Assembly (NCBI GenBank): GCA_016714365.1 | Contig: JADJNH010000005.1 | Coordinates: forward strand, 248,001 to 312,000 | Length of the DNA: 64,000 nucleotides | Direction: 5' to 3' | DNA from: Candidatus Vicinibacter affinis | Lineage (GTDB): Bacteria > Bacteroidota > Bacteroidia > Chitinophagales > Saprospiraceae | Shown here: one piece after another, positions 1-9,710 of the stretch | Numbering within the stretch: position 1 is the first letter of the stretch | How the letters are laid out: each line of letters starts with the position of its first letter | Position numbers and translations under genes: made by a program | The notes under the pieces: generated by a model | What the model was told of the DNA's origin: nothing | The model's input: only the letters and a program-made list of their open reading frames with translations | Database searches by the model: none

Positions 1-2433
1 AGAATTGTAAGTCAGGATTTTTTTGGATCGAGTCTACAAGGCTTAAGTTACCGTCCGCTTTTTAATTATGCCAAACCAACAGAAGGGGATGCATACAAGA
101 TTTTGATTGGTGACTTTGTATCAACAGAGGAGGGGACGGGTATTGTACATATTGCCCCCTCATTCGGAGCAGATGATATGCGGGTAGCTAAAAAATATGG
201 CATTGGCACATTAACACTTGTAGATCGACAGGGAAAATTTACTGAAGAGGTGACAGATTTCGCCCATGAATATGTAAAAGAGGATTTTCTCTCAGAAGAA
301 GAAAAACATCACGAAAAAATAAGACTAGGTTTAGATCGCTATCTTTCAGTAGACGAGCGTATAGTAATCAAATTAAAATCCGAGGGTAAGCTTTTCAATT
401 CTCAAAAATATGCCCACAATTATCCACATTGTTGGAGAACAGACAAACCTGTTTTATATTATCCATTGGACAGTTGGTTTATTAAAGTGACCGCTATTAA
501 GGATCGTATGGTTGCTTTAAATAAAACTATTAACTGGAAACCAGAGTCTACAGGTGTTGGTAGATTCGGTCACTGGCTGGAAAATCTTCAGGATTGGAAT
601 CTGTCAAGGTCGAGATATTGGGGTATTCCTCTTCCTATTTGGAGAAATAAAAATGGCGATGTTGCAAAATGCATTGGTTCAATAGAAGAATTGCAGCTGG
701 AAATTGAAAAAGCTAACAATCTTCTAAACCTATCTCAAATAATCCCACAAGATTTACACCGACCTTATATCGACCAAATTATTCTGGTAAGTGAGGATGG
801 AAAAGAGTCTTTATCCAGAGAACTAGACTTAATTGATGTTTGGTTTGACAGTGGTGCTATGCCTTATGCCCAAATTCATTATCCCTTCTCTGGAATCAAA
901 CTTTCCTCTGAAAATTTTCCTGCTGACTTTATCGCTGAAGGTGTAGACCAAACCCGAGGATGGTTTTATACACTTCATGCCATTGCAGCGCTTGTTTTTG
1001 ACTCTGTTGCATTTAAGAATGTAGTTTCAAATGGATTAGTACTCGATAAAAATGGCGAGAAGATGTCCAAAAGAAAAGGGAATGTAATTGATCCCTTTAC
1101 AACACTTACCACTTACGGAGCGGATGCAACAAGATGGTATATGATCAGTAATGCAGATCCTTGGGAAAACTTAAAATTTGACTTGGAAGGCATTACTGAA
1201 GTTAGAAACAAATTCTTTGGAACTTTATTCAATACTTATAACTTCTTCGCCATCTACGCCAACGTAGATCAGTTTAAAGTTACAAATGGAAAAAATATTC
1301 CAATTGAAACAAGACCAGAGCTTGATCGTTGGATTTTGTCAAGATTGCAATCTTTAATAAAGGAATACAAAATCAATATGGACAATTACGAACCCACCTT
1401 AAGTACAAGGTTAATTGAGCGGTTTGTAAATGATGACTTATCAAACTGGCATGTTCGCCTTTCACGAAGAAGATTCTGGAAAACCGACACTTCAAATGAA
1501 AAAATTTCAGCATTTATTACGCTTTATGAATGCCTGATCTCTGTCAGTCAGCTGATCGCTCCATTTGCCCCATTTTTTGCAGATTGGTTATATAAAAATC
1601 TTATAGAAGGTTCAAATGAAAATAAATCAAATGAAATTGTTTCTGTTCATTTATCTACATTACCTATTCAAAATGATTCTTGGGTAAACCTTGACTTAGA
1701 AAGGAGAATGAATTACGCTCAAAGAATTTCATCGCTTGTACTTTCTTTAAGAAAATCTGAAAAAATTAGGGTCCGCCAACCACTCTCCAAAATTTTACTT
1801 CCTATATTAGATGAAAACTTCCAATCAGATATAAAACTTGTTGAAGACTTAATTAAAGCGGAAGTAAATATTAAAAAAATAGAATATATATCTGGGGATA
1901 CTGGTGTCATTGTAAAGCGAGCGAAGCCAAATTTTAGGACATTAGGTAAAAAGTTGGGAAAACACATGCAGCAAGCAAGTAAACTTATTTCAAATTTTAG
2001 TAATTCTGAAATTGCTGAAATTGAAAATGGTTCAAATGTTCAAATTGACATTGATAATAACTTTTATCAAATTACGCTTGAAGATATTGAGATCTTTTCT
2101 GAAGATATTCCAGGATGGTTAGTTAGTTCAGATAATGATATAACCGTCGCCTTAGATATTAATCTTACTGATGAACTTATTGCAGAAGGCACAGCAAGAG
2201 AAATTATTAATCGAATTCAAAATATAAGAAAATCCAGAGACTACAATATTACTGATAGAATTCTTGTAAAACTAGAAAGTCATCCTGAAGTAGTAAAAGT
2301 CGTTACCGCTTTTAAGCAAATGATTTGTAATGAAGTACTTGCAGATGAATTAGAATTAGTAGATAATAACTTTAATGACAACATGGAATTATTTGAAGAT
2401 CTAAATATCACTTACTCAATTTCTCTTAATTGA
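1..2433 (+). CDS. ileS: Isoleucyl-tRNA synthetase, 3' part (5' end outside window)
   Basis: Class I aminoacyl-tRNA synthetase that charges tRNA-Ile in the cytoplasm. The frame is open from base 1, so about 810 C-terminal residues are present and the N-terminus with the HIGH motif lies upstream. Visible parts are the editing (CP1) region early in the fragment (GTGIVHIAPSFGADD), the catalytic KMSKR loop at 1060-1074, and the anticodon-binding helical domain with the IleS-like W-x-R-x-S-R-R-R-F-W stretch. The C-terminal domain (AREIINRIQNIRKSRDYNITD) is of the long type seen in Bacteroidota and eukaryotes, and I see no C-terminal zinc finger. That form is often associated with natural mupirocin tolerance, which is family knowledge and not shown here. 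No frameshift is seen. Confidence 0.97.
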   Translation, partial: RIVSQDFFGSSLQGLSYRPLFNYAKPTEGDAYKILIGDFVSTEEGTGIVHIAPSFGADDMRVAKKYGIGTLTLVDRQGKFTEEVTDFAHEYVKEDFLSEEEKHHEKIRLGLDRYLSVDERIVIKLKSEGKLFNSQKYAHNYPHCWRTDKPVLYYPLDSWFIKVTAIKDRMVALNKTINWKPESTGVGRFGHWLENLQDWNLSRSRYWGIPLPIWRNKNGDVAKCIGSIEELQLEIEKANNLLNLSQIIPQDLHRPYIDQIILVSEDGKESLSRELDLIDVWFDSGAMPYAQIHYPFSGIKLSSENFPADFIAEGVDQTRGWFYTLHAIAALVFDSVAFKNVVSNGLVLDKNGEKMSKRKGNVIDPFTTLTTYGADATRWYMISNADPWENLKFDLEGITEVRNKFFGTLFNTYNFFAIYANVDQFKVTNGKNIPIETRPELDRWILSRLQSLIKEYKINMDNYEPTLSTRLIERFVNDDLSNWHVRLSRRRFWKTDTSNEKISAFITLYECLISVSQLIAPFAPFFADWLYKNLIEGSNENKSNEIVSVHLSTLPIQNDSWVNLDLERRMNYAQRISSLVLSLRKSEKIRVRQPLSKILLPILDENFQSDIKLVEDLIKAEVNIKKIEYISGDTGVIVKRAKPNFRTLGKKLGKHMQQASKLISNFSNSEIAEIENGSNVQIDIDNNFYQITLEDIEIFSEDIPGWLVSSDNDITVALDINLTDELIAEGTAREIINRIQNIRKSRDYNITDRILVKLESHPEVVKVVTAFKQMICNEVLADELELVDNNFNDNMELFEDLNITYSISLN

Positions 2434-2561
2434 TGGCGTACTTTTTTGGATTTTCAAAACAGATTTCCAAATAAAATAATTGCTTACGTTTAATTATATC
2501 TTTTCAATTACGAGAATTAGTGGATTTTTTCTTGAAAGATAAAATCTAAATGAATATTAGC

Positions 2562-3545
2562 CTATAGTTTACTTAGGAATTCTTTAATTTCTTGAAGACT
2601 TTTTACTTCTGTATTAATTACAAATTTGTCGTTACTAATTATTGTTTTTTCGTCAGAGCCGAGATAATAATCATGCTTCCCTTTTCCAATTACAATATAG
2701 CGAACTTCTTCCCCAACCGGTAAAGGTCCAAAACAAACTTCAATTCCGCTTCCTGAACAACAAGGCGTGATTACTGAATTTAAACTCTTAAAAACACAAA
2801 AGACCTGAAGAGTAATACTGTCGCCTCTATTGGGGAAAATAGGTTGAATACACGGTTCTGCCCTCTCAATTGTTGTAAATTTTGCAAAGTAATCAAAATT
2901 AACCCAATTCAATCGCTTCGGGAAACACTCAATTCCTATATAAACCCTCGAAGAATCTTCCCATCTAACCTTAGATACATTGTTTTGAACATTAGGATTA
3001 CCATCGGCTTCTACCCAGTTGAGACCTGAAGACTTTTCCTCTCCATAAAATAATTCCATTGAAGATGTAAATGGTTTTTCATAGACTAAGCGAATTTGAT
3101 AATCCATTCCATTTGCAAGCTCCAGTGTTTTATTTTCATAAAATGCCCGCACATTAAACATGCCCGCAGAAATCAATACCTCATCTCCAGAGTTTGTACC
3201 CACACTATTTTCCAACATCTCTTTTTTATTTAATACCCTTTCAACAACCACCTTTAATGTTTTTGAACCTAATTGATTACCATTAAGTACAAAAGAATTT
3301 GGTTTAAAGCTAATAAATGAACCATCATTAAAATAATAAGTAAATCCTTTGTCATTAGAAAATTGGAAAATCGCACTATTAGCTTTCAACTCATTAAAAG
3401 AATTCAATACTTTGTTTCTATCAGTAATGATTATATTGCTTTTTTCATTTTGAATAAACTCATCTATATCGCGACAAGATGAAAGAGAAAAAAAGAATCC
3501 AAACAATATTAAACTCAATCTTAAATAATATTTTAAACTTTTCAT
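2562..3545 (-). CDS. Hypothetical lipoprotein
   Basis: A 327-residue protein with a lipoprotein signal peptide: basic MKSLKYYLR, a hydrophobic core, and lipobox LSSC with the acylated Cys near residue 24. It is therefore probably anchored to the outer membrane. The mature part looks like a beta-rich secreted domain, with a stretch SNDKGFTYYFNDGSFISF and a late cysteine cluster (CCSGSGIEVC), and no catalytic motif I recognise. It lies downstream of the barrel gene at 3601-4926 on the same strand with a gap of about 55 bp, so it may be co-transcribed with the sigma/barrel pair and be part of its regulon. Function unknown. Confidence 0.75.
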   Translation of the reverse strand: MKSLKYYLRLSLILFGFFFSLSSCRDIDEFIQNEKSNIIITDRNKVLNSFNELKANSAIFQFSNDKGFTYYFNDGSFISFKPNSFVLNGNQLGSKTLKVVVERVLNKKEMLENSVGTNSGDEVLISAGMFNVRAFYENKTLELANGMDYQIRLVYEKPFTSSMELFYGEEKSSGLNWVEADGNPNVQNNVSKVRWEDSSRVYIGIECFPKRLNWVNFDYFAKFTTIERAEPCIQPIFPNRGDSITLQVFCVFKSLNSVITPCCSGSGIEVCFGPLPVGEEVRYIVIGKGKHDYYLGSDEKTIISNDKFVINTEVKSLQEIKEFLSKL

Positions 3546-3600
3546 TTTATTTGTCTTTACATAGTTGACAGTAAGCCTTGCCCATTTGTTGCCTACTCAA

Positions 3601-4926
3601 CTACCTTATTGTATAATTTAATCCCAGTTTAACATGATACGAAATATATTTTTGATTTAATATATAATCTATATTGTTAAATGTACTTATAAAATACATG
3701 ATGCCAGGTTCAACGAACATTTTAATGTTTGGACTAATTCTTTTGGATACCTGAAAATTCATAAATGCAAAAATCCCAACCTTGGTTTTGAAAACCTCAC
3801 CACCGGATGCACCAGCTGAGTGAACAGATTTTGGTCTAAGTAAGTTATCGAATATTATTCCTTTGTGACTTGACCATATATTGAGTCCTACTCCGGGTTG
3901 GATAGAATATCCAATATTTCCTTTATTGAATTCATAAGCCAATGAAATAGGAATATGCAACATCCTATGATAATTATTTATACTTAAGTACCTGGCACCA
4001 TATATCGTATCTTTTCTTACTAACTGACTATCTGTATACACTTCTATTACCTTATAGTCGTTTGTATTTCTATACTTAAACTTTTCATGAATATGCTGAT
4101 ATTCTAAACCAGCTCTTAGTGCAATTTTTGAAAAAGTATAAATACCTCTTATCCCAATTATACCTGAAACCATTGAGCTTTCTGAGTTTATTCGACTTTT
4201 CCTATAATCTTGGCTTTCTGTTGTTTTGGCCGTCAACAAATATGGATTATATCCAGGTCCCGCATATAATTCTATTGCAAACCCTCTACCCTGGTTCTTA
4301 TTAAAATTGTAGCATTCTGTGTGAATACCAATCATAAATTTTTCCTTAGAATCTATAATTATTTTTCCTAATTTTTGGGGTAAGAAATTCATATTAAATA
4401 ATTCAGCTTTCAAAATCTGAATATTGTTTGGTGCCTCAAAATTGGGTTCAAATATTTCTCTTTTAATTGAGTTTGCAATTTTTAAATTTTTGTTTTGATT
4501 GGCGTTATTGTTTTGGCTAATATTTTTTTCCTTTTTATATCTTTTATCATTAAATGTTACATTTTTTATTCCATTCACTAAATTACTATTTATACTGGAC
4601 GATTGTAATTCATTTGATAGTCTTACGTCGTCAGGTGAAGATTGTAATTGCTTCAAAATTGGATGATTACCCCTATTAGTTATTTTTACATTTCCTTTCT
4701 GGGTGTAGCTATTATCAAGATTGGATGGATTCACATTTTGAATAAACCATAATAAACTAAAAGTGCTGATTAAAAATATACCGGAATAAAAAATTGAAAA
4801 GTAAAATTTGTTTCTTTTCCTCTTCTGTGGCAAATTTTTCTGCACAGTTATCCAAATATGATCAGGAACTTTTTTTTCTTGAAAATATAATTTTTTTCTT
4901 ACAATATCCATCCAATTGTTTGTCAT
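3601..4926 (-). CDS. Membrane-anchored PorT-like beta-barrel protein, putative partner of ECF sigma factor
   Basis: A 441-residue protein. It has about 42 charged, probably cytoplasmic residues (with a D-H-x-W motif), one transmembrane segment around residues 43-63, a low-complexity Asn/Lys-rich linker, then from about residue 200 a series of amphipathic strands typical of PorT-family outer-membrane barrels (AGLEYQHIHEKF, HIPISLAYEF, VEPGIMYF) ending in a tyrosine-rich strand. Its start overlaps the sigma-factor stop by 4 nt (ATGA), so the two are translationally coupled. The whole layout recurs at 36552-37970. The N-terminal part is where an anti-sigma domain would sit, but it is too short and divergent to identify as one. 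A membrane anchor plus barrel without a cleavable signal peptide is topologically odd. Confidence 0.75.
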   Translation of the reverse strand: MTNNWMDIVRKKLYFQEKKVPDHIWITVQKNLPQKRKRNKFYFSIFYSGIFLISTFSLLWFIQNVNPSNLDNSYTQKGNVKITNRGNHPILKQLQSSPDDVRLSNELQSSSINSNLVNGIKNVTFNDKRYKKEKNISQNNNANQNKNLKIANSIKREIFEPNFEAPNNIQILKAELFNMNFLPQKLGKIIIDSKEKFMIGIHTECYNFNKNQGRGFAIELYAGPGYNPYLLTAKTTESQDYRKSRINSESSMVSGIIGIRGIYTFSKIALRAGLEYQHIHEKFKYRNTNDYKVIEVYTDSQLVRKDTIYGARYLSINNYHRMLHIPISLAYEFNKGNIGYSIQPGVGLNIWSSHKGIIFDNLLRPKSVHSAGASGGEVFKTKVGIFAFMNFQVSKRISPNIKMFVEPGIMYFISTFNNIDYILNQKYISYHVKLGLNYTIR

Positions 4927-5468
4927 ACTGCATATTTTACTTCAGGTTGTAATTCGGTTATTTTTTTTGCCAGACAATTCTTTGCTTTGTGCATTTGTGA
5001 CCTGCAAGTTGACTCTGTTATTTGAAGCATGGTTGCAATTTCATCATACCCATATCCTTCAATAACGTGAAGATTAAAAACAGTTCTGTATCCTATTGGC
5101 ATATTTAACAGAAGTTCTTCTAATTCTTGATAGCTCAATCTTGATACTGCATCACACTCCACTGATACTGCCATCACGACTTCATCTTCAAAATTTACCC
5201 ATTGAGCTTTTGCATTCTTAAGGCTTGAGAGACACGTGTTTACTATTATCCTCCGAATCCACGCTCCCAAATCTCCGCTTGCATTCCAACTTTCCAGGTG
5301 CACAAAAACTTTAATAAAACCATCTTGTAAACAATCTTCTGCTTGTTCCTGACTCTTGCAATACCTTTGACAAACGGCCATCATGCTTGGAGCATAACTG
5401 TCGTAAAGCTCCTTGCAGGCTTTTTGATCGCCTTTCAGACATTTACTTGCCAGAAGTTTATTATCCAT
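4923..5468 (-). CDS. ECF-type RNA polymerase sigma-70 factor
   Basis: A 181-residue extracytoplasmic-function sigma factor. Region 2 spans about residues 10-80 and includes the core-binding and -10 recognition helix (QAEDCLQDGFIKVF, then WIRRIIVN). Region 4 spans about residues 115-170 and has the helix-turn-helix GYGYDEIATMLQITESTCRSQ. The start aligns with that of the paralogue at 36019-36555 (MDNKLLASKCLKGD versus MDVELIIQGCLLGD). The gene overlaps the downstream barrel gene by 4 nt. Such sigma factors are usually held by a membrane anti-sigma factor encoded next door, and the neighbour here is the membrane-anchored barrel protein. The signal is unknown. Confidence 0.95.
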   Translation of the reverse strand: MDNKLLASKCLKGDQKACKELYDSYAPSMMAVCQRYCKSQEQAEDCLQDGFIKVFVHLESWNASGDLGAWIRRIIVNTCLSSLKNAKAQWVNFEDEVVMAVSVECDAVSRLSYQELEELLLNMPIGYRTVFNLHVIEGYGYDEIATMLQITESTCRSQMHKAKNCLAKKITELQPEVKYAV

Positions 5469-5653
5469 CCATTAGACTTGACCGCCTGAAACTATAATTT
5501 GTTGCCTTAGAAAAGGACAAATTCAATTTAAATCAAAATTAATAGAAAACTAGTTATCCTAAATCGACCATTTTTTCAACGGTTATTGTTGATATACTAT
5601 GTTCCAGAAAGCAAGCCGCTTAAGAAATTGCTAATGTTAATCTTTTGGATCAA

Positions 5654-8161
5654 TTAATCCGGTTCAAATCCAAGAATTAGATTAAATCTAGCATAACTCT
5701 TTAAAGAGGCGTTTTGCTCAACTAACCAAGGTTTGTCAAAACCAAATCCATAATCAAACCCTAGTAAACCAAACATCGGTAAAAAGACTCTTACTCCTAC
5801 CCCCGCTGATCTTCTCAGATCGAATGGATTGTATTCTTTAAAAGAATACCAAGAGTTTCCTGCTTGATAAAACGTTGTGGCATAGATTGTTGCACTTGGA
5901 TTGAGTGAAAGAGGATATCTTAGTTCTGCGGTGAATTTGTTAAAAATTGTCGCAAAACCCTTATCTACCGTGTTATAATATTCATCTGTATTTCGAGCTG
6001 CAATATCTTCAGGCTCATAACCTCTCATGGCAATTATATCTCTTCCTAGAATAGCAAAATTCTGGTTATTTAATCCATTTCCACCCAATGAAACCCGCTC
6101 AAATGGAGGAGCGCCCAACTTCTTATTATAATAGCCTAACATGCCCATTTTGGCATTGAAAGAGAAAACTAATTTACTGACCAGGTTAAAATACCATTCG
6201 CCATCAAATCTCCATTTATGATATTCAACCCATTTGTATTTTTCTGTAGGTGAATCTGCCGGATTATAATCTTTTTTAAACAAGGAATATGGAAGTGTCA
6301 GCTGAGCTGATAAACTTAAACGTGAACCGGAGCGAGGAAACAACGGTTCAGAAACTGTACTTCTGGCAATTGTATGCTTGAAGGAGAAATTATAAAAATT
6401 TCCATCCCGTATGGCCACTCCGTCTACAATAAATAATGGATTATCCACCAAGGATATACGCTCAAGGTTTATAGCGCTGGTCCTGATAAAATTGTCGTCT
6501 GGCCACCTCAATTGTGAACCCAATGCAGCAGAAAATCTAAGATTAGTGAATTTACCTTGGCCGACCGAGGTGTTATCTACCTGCGTAAAAACCCCACCTA
6601 ATGTAAAAGAATTTGGCTTTTTACCCCCCAACCAAGGTTCTGTGAATGAAAAATTGTATGACTGAAAGAATTTACCATTGCTCTGAGCTCTCAAGGAAAG
6701 CTTTTGCCCATCTCCCTGCGGCAATGGACTCCAAGCTGACTTTTTAAAAATATTTCTGGTAGAGAAATTATTAAAAACCACCCCAAGTGTACCAATTAAT
6801 CCAAACGCACTCCAACCGGCTGATAATTCCAATTGATCAGAAGGCCTTTCCTCTACGGAATACTCGATGTCCACAGTTCCCCTTCTTGGATTGACCGGTG
6901 TATTAATTCCCATGGTTTCAGGATTGAAGAAACCCAGCGCCATTATAGCTCTTTGTGACCTGATAATATCTGATCTGCTAAACTTTTGGCCCGGTCTGGT
7001 CCTGATTTCCCTCCTTACTACATGTTCATTTGTTCGGTCATTACCTTTAATTGTAACGCGGTCTATGGTAGCTTGAGGCCCTTCAATTATTCTTATTTCA
7101 ATGTCAACTGAATCCTGGTAAATATTCATTTCAATAGGCTCAGCCTTAAAAAATAAATAACCTTCATCCATATATAAACTACTCACATCTCTTCCATCTT
7201 GGCTAAAACTCAGCCTCTTTGATAAAAGGTCCTGATCATAAACATCGCCCTTTTGAATGGAAAGGACATTCTTGATTTGATCTTCTGGATACAGACTGTT
7301 TCCCTTAACTGTAATATTCCTGAAATAATACTTTTTGCCTTCTTCAATTTGAATGCTAATTTTAAGATTACCCCTCTTAGTTCTCCATATTGAGTCCTTG
7401 GTAATCTCTGCATCCCGGAATCCTTTAGAATTATAATAACCAATTAATTTTAACTTATCCTCCGTAAAATCATCTTCAATATATTTCGATTTTGAAAAAA
7501 CTTGCCATAGCCGCTTTGTTTCTTTTAACTGCTTTCTGAGCTTAGTCGAACTTATATGCTCATTTCCTTTAAAAGTTATGTTGTGGATTTTTACTCTTCT
7601 TCCCTTATCAATATCTATAACAAGTCTGGCAGAGTTTTCCTTTTTTTCTTCCTTAAATTCAAAAATTTTGACTCGACAATCAAGATAGCCCTTTTGAAGA
7701 TAATGGTCTTTTATTCTGTAAACAATGTTCTCTTTAACGTCTTCTGTAATAATACTGTTCTTTAACAATTGGCTGTTTACCAATTCATTTAACTCTTCGT
7801 GGGCTCCTTTTTTTACCCCTTTGAAGGAATGTTTAGAATATCTTGGTTTTTCAGTAACCTGGATTTCAAGCACTACGACATCACCCACTACATTAGAAAA
7901 CATTATATCAACAGCTGAAAATAGCCTTTGCTTATAAATTGATTTTACCGCTTGGGGAATTTCTGGTCCGGGTACGGTGATTTTTTGACCTACCCTTAGC
8001 CCTGAGATTCCAATAATTGCGTTGGCATCACTATACTGGTTCCCTTTTACGTTTATAGAGCTTATTTCATATGATTTTTTATCATAATCCACATAGGTCT
8101 TCTCTTGAGCTTGGACTAAACAAAGTAAAAAGTTGAATAAAAGAAAAATATAATATTTCAT
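5654..8161 (-). CDS. bamA: Outer-membrane protein assembly factor BamA (Omp85)
   Basis: An 835-residue Omp85 insertase that folds beta-barrel proteins into the outer membrane. It has a cleavable signal peptide (MKYYIFLLFNFLLCLVQAQ). Several POTRA repeats fill about residues 30-430 (for example ISSINVKGNQYSDANAI, KIHNITFKGNEHISS, YFRNITVKGNSLYPED, TIDRVTIKGNDRTNE). A C-terminal 16-strand-type barrel follows, with the conserved repeat SAGWSAFGLIGTLG, the MRGYEPED loop (VRGF/Y-type lid motif) and GVGVRVFLPMFGLLGFDYG. The length is normal for the Bacteroidota form. It is not flanked by ompH/skp-like genes as it often is in this phylum. The gene stands alone between the sigma module and a long non-coding region that must hold its promoter. 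Confidence 0.96.
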   Translation of the reverse strand: MKYYIFLLFNFLLCLVQAQEKTYVDYDKKSYEISSINVKGNQYSDANAIIGISGLRVGQKITVPGPEIPQAVKSIYKQRLFSAVDIMFSNVVGDVVVLEIQVTEKPRYSKHSFKGVKKGAHEELNELVNSQLLKNSIITEDVKENIVYRIKDHYLQKGYLDCRVKIFEFKEEKKENSARLVIDIDKGRRVKIHNITFKGNEHISSTKLRKQLKETKRLWQVFSKSKYIEDDFTEDKLKLIGYYNSKGFRDAEITKDSIWRTKRGNLKISIQIEEGKKYYFRNITVKGNSLYPEDQIKNVLSIQKGDVYDQDLLSKRLSFSQDGRDVSSLYMDEGYLFFKAEPIEMNIYQDSVDIEIRIIEGPQATIDRVTIKGNDRTNEHVVRREIRTRPGQKFSRSDIIRSQRAIMALGFFNPETMGINTPVNPRRGTVDIEYSVEERPSDQLELSAGWSAFGLIGTLGVVFNNFSTRNIFKKSAWSPLPQGDGQKLSLRAQSNGKFFQSYNFSFTEPWLGGKKPNSFTLGGVFTQVDNTSVGQGKFTNLRFSAALGSQLRWPDDNFIRTSAINLERISLVDNPLFIVDGVAIRDGNFYNFSFKHTIARSTVSEPLFPRSGSRLSLSAQLTLPYSLFKKDYNPADSPTEKYKWVEYHKWRFDGEWYFNLVSKLVFSFNAKMGMLGYYNKKLGAPPFERVSLGGNGLNNQNFAILGRDIIAMRGYEPEDIAARNTDEYYNTVDKGFATIFNKFTAELRYPLSLNPSATIYATTFYQAGNSWYSFKEYNPFDLRRSAGVGVRVFLPMFGLLGFDYGFGFDKPWLVEQNASLKSYARFNLILGFEPD

Positions 8162-9046
8162 AAATAAAAAATACTAAAAAATCATAACGATTAAGAGCCC
8201 TGTCTCATTGCACATGCGAAGTTATTAATAAAGAGCATGTAATGCGTCTTTTGTTGCGAATTTTAACCAGGAATTAGGTCATTGAAGGAAAATTATCCCA
8301 TTTTAGATAAATAAAATTTTCCTCAGGTTGACAAATAAAATTTTCCAAATTTGAATAATTTTTAATATCCCTAAACTATAATACGGCAAAAAATTTCGAG
8401 AGTATTGAGAATTTAGCCAAAAAACATAACTAAATTACTCTCAAATCGGTTTTTGATGACAAATCTACTTCCAATAAAAACCAAAATTGTTAACATTTCA
8501 AACTTGCATTAGATTTGACATTTACTCATTTGAATAATTGAATTATAATTGTCATCGCATGTGAAAGTGAAGAACTAATTAATGCGAGCTAAGATTTTTG
8601 GTTTTGTATAGAAAAAATTTCTACAAATGAGGGGGGCCAAACATATTGTAAGTAAGGTTTTCCGTTGCTATATTTTCGATTTGAATTATGAAGTAGATAA
8701 TTCCAATATTAAATATTTGAAAAATATTAACTTCAGACTAACTTTCTTAAATTATGAATTGCAATAATTATGAGTCTCTATTTTTAATAATTTTGAAGGT
8801 ATTACATTTTTCCTCCAATTGCACTTGTCTGTGCGAAAATTAAAACTTTTCATTGTTATAATACACCTCAAAAATTAATGAACTTGATGAATGATTTTAA
8901 ATAGAAGTCAGAGATTAAAATTATTGAAAATCCTGCACATAAAAATCATATTCTCGATCCAGATAAACAAACCTAAGAAAAATGTCTTGTGTGACAATTA
9001 AACTTGTTCATAATCTTAAGATCAGTTATTTTTGTAAAAATTTGCT
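8162..9046. other. Non-coding region, 885 bp, between divergent genes
   Basis: This AT-rich gap separates bamA (minus) from the PAP2-like gene (plus), so promoters for both must lie here. No open frame of convincing length or composition was found. It contains a 14-bp direct repeat AAATAAAATTTTCC at 8309-8322 and 8333-8346, a weak inverted repeat ACATGC/GCATGT around 8213-8240, and a probable promoter at 9003-9034. The rest is featureless to my reading; a small RNA cannot be excluded. Confidence 0.5.
9003..9034 (+). promoter_or_regulatory. Bacteroidota-type promoter before PAP2-like gene
   Basis: CTTG at 9003-9006 followed by 20 bp and TATTTTTG at 9027-9034 fits the Bacteroidota -33/-7 consensus (TTG ... 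TAnnTTTG). The predicted start of transcription falls a few bases before the TTG start codon at 9047, so the leader would be very short. Confidence 0.5.
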
Positions 9047-9709
9047 TTGAGACAACTATCATTAATTAGCGCTTATCTTTTTCACCCCCTTTTCAGTTTT
9101 GTCTATACCTTCTTTTTGTTACTCTGTCTTAAGCCTCATTGGTTTGGAGTTAACCATTTTAGCCATTCTGGACTTTTGATTGTTCTTATATTAATATATA
9201 CATGTATCATTCCATTAATTGCGGTGGCTCTTTTAAAGTTCGTAGGATTGATCAAATCGTTTGAAATGACTGATAAATATGATCGGATCATTCCACTGAT
9301 AATTTGTCTTATTTTTTACCTTTGGATGTACATCAACTTAAAAAACGATGATAACATACCAAAAATATTCATAGCCTTCATTTTAGGTAGCATAATCTCC
9401 ATTATCCTGGCATTTGTAATCAACAATTGGATAAAATTAAGTTTGCATTCTTTGGCCTTTGGAAGTATGCTCTGTTTTTGGTTGACAATCAGAATATATT
9501 TTTGCCAGGATGGAGTATATTATTTTAGATTTTCAAACATGAAAATTTCAGAATTTCATCTGAATTATTTCATTGGGCTTTTAGTTTTGCTTAGTGGATG
9601 GGTTGCAAGTTCTAGAATTCTACTTGGTGTGCATAATTTAAAGGAAGTTTATTTGGGCTTTATTATTGGTTTTATATCTATCTTGTTGGCAATTTCATAT
9701 ACTTTTTAG
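9047..9709 (+). CDS. PAP2-superfamily-like integral membrane protein
   Basis: A 220-residue, very hydrophobic protein with about six transmembrane segments. Near the C-terminus it carries S-S-R-I-L-L-G-V-H-N-L-K-E-V, which resembles motif 3 of PAP2 phosphatases (SR-x5-H-x3-D), with Glu in place of Asp. A histidine in KLSLHSLAFG takes the place of the PSGH motif 2, and DKYDRIIP may be a remnant of motif 1. The protein could thus be a diverged lipid-phosphate phosphatase or an inactive member of the fold. The start is TTG at 9047, chosen because the frame begins there with MRQLSLISAY and a promoter lies just upstream. The stop is 1 bp before dapD, so the two are co-transcribed. Confidence 0.7.
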   Translation: MRQLSLISAYLFHPLFSFVYTFFLLLCLKPHWFGVNHFSHSGLLIVLILIYTCIIPLIAVALLKFVGLIKSFEMTDKYDRIIPLIICLIFYLWMYINLKNDDNIPKIFIAFILGSIISIILAFVINNWIKLSLHSLAFGSMLCFWLTIRIYFCQDGVYYFRFSNMKISEFHLNYFIGLLVLLSGWVASSRILLGVHNLKEVYLGFIIGFISILLAISYTF

Positions 9710-9710
9710 T

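Noticed and set aside
418..430. DnaA-box match TTATCCACA near 420
   Set aside because: It is inside the ileS coding sequence, single and isolated.
5228..5240. ACACGTGT considered as a third parS
   Set aside because: Lacks the flanking TGTTC/GAACA arms and lies inside the sigma-factor gene.
8309..8346. Direct repeat AAATAAAATTTTCC, considered as CRISPR-like or iteron
   Set aside because: Only two copies, AT-rich, spacing of one repeat unit; expected by chance in such sequence.
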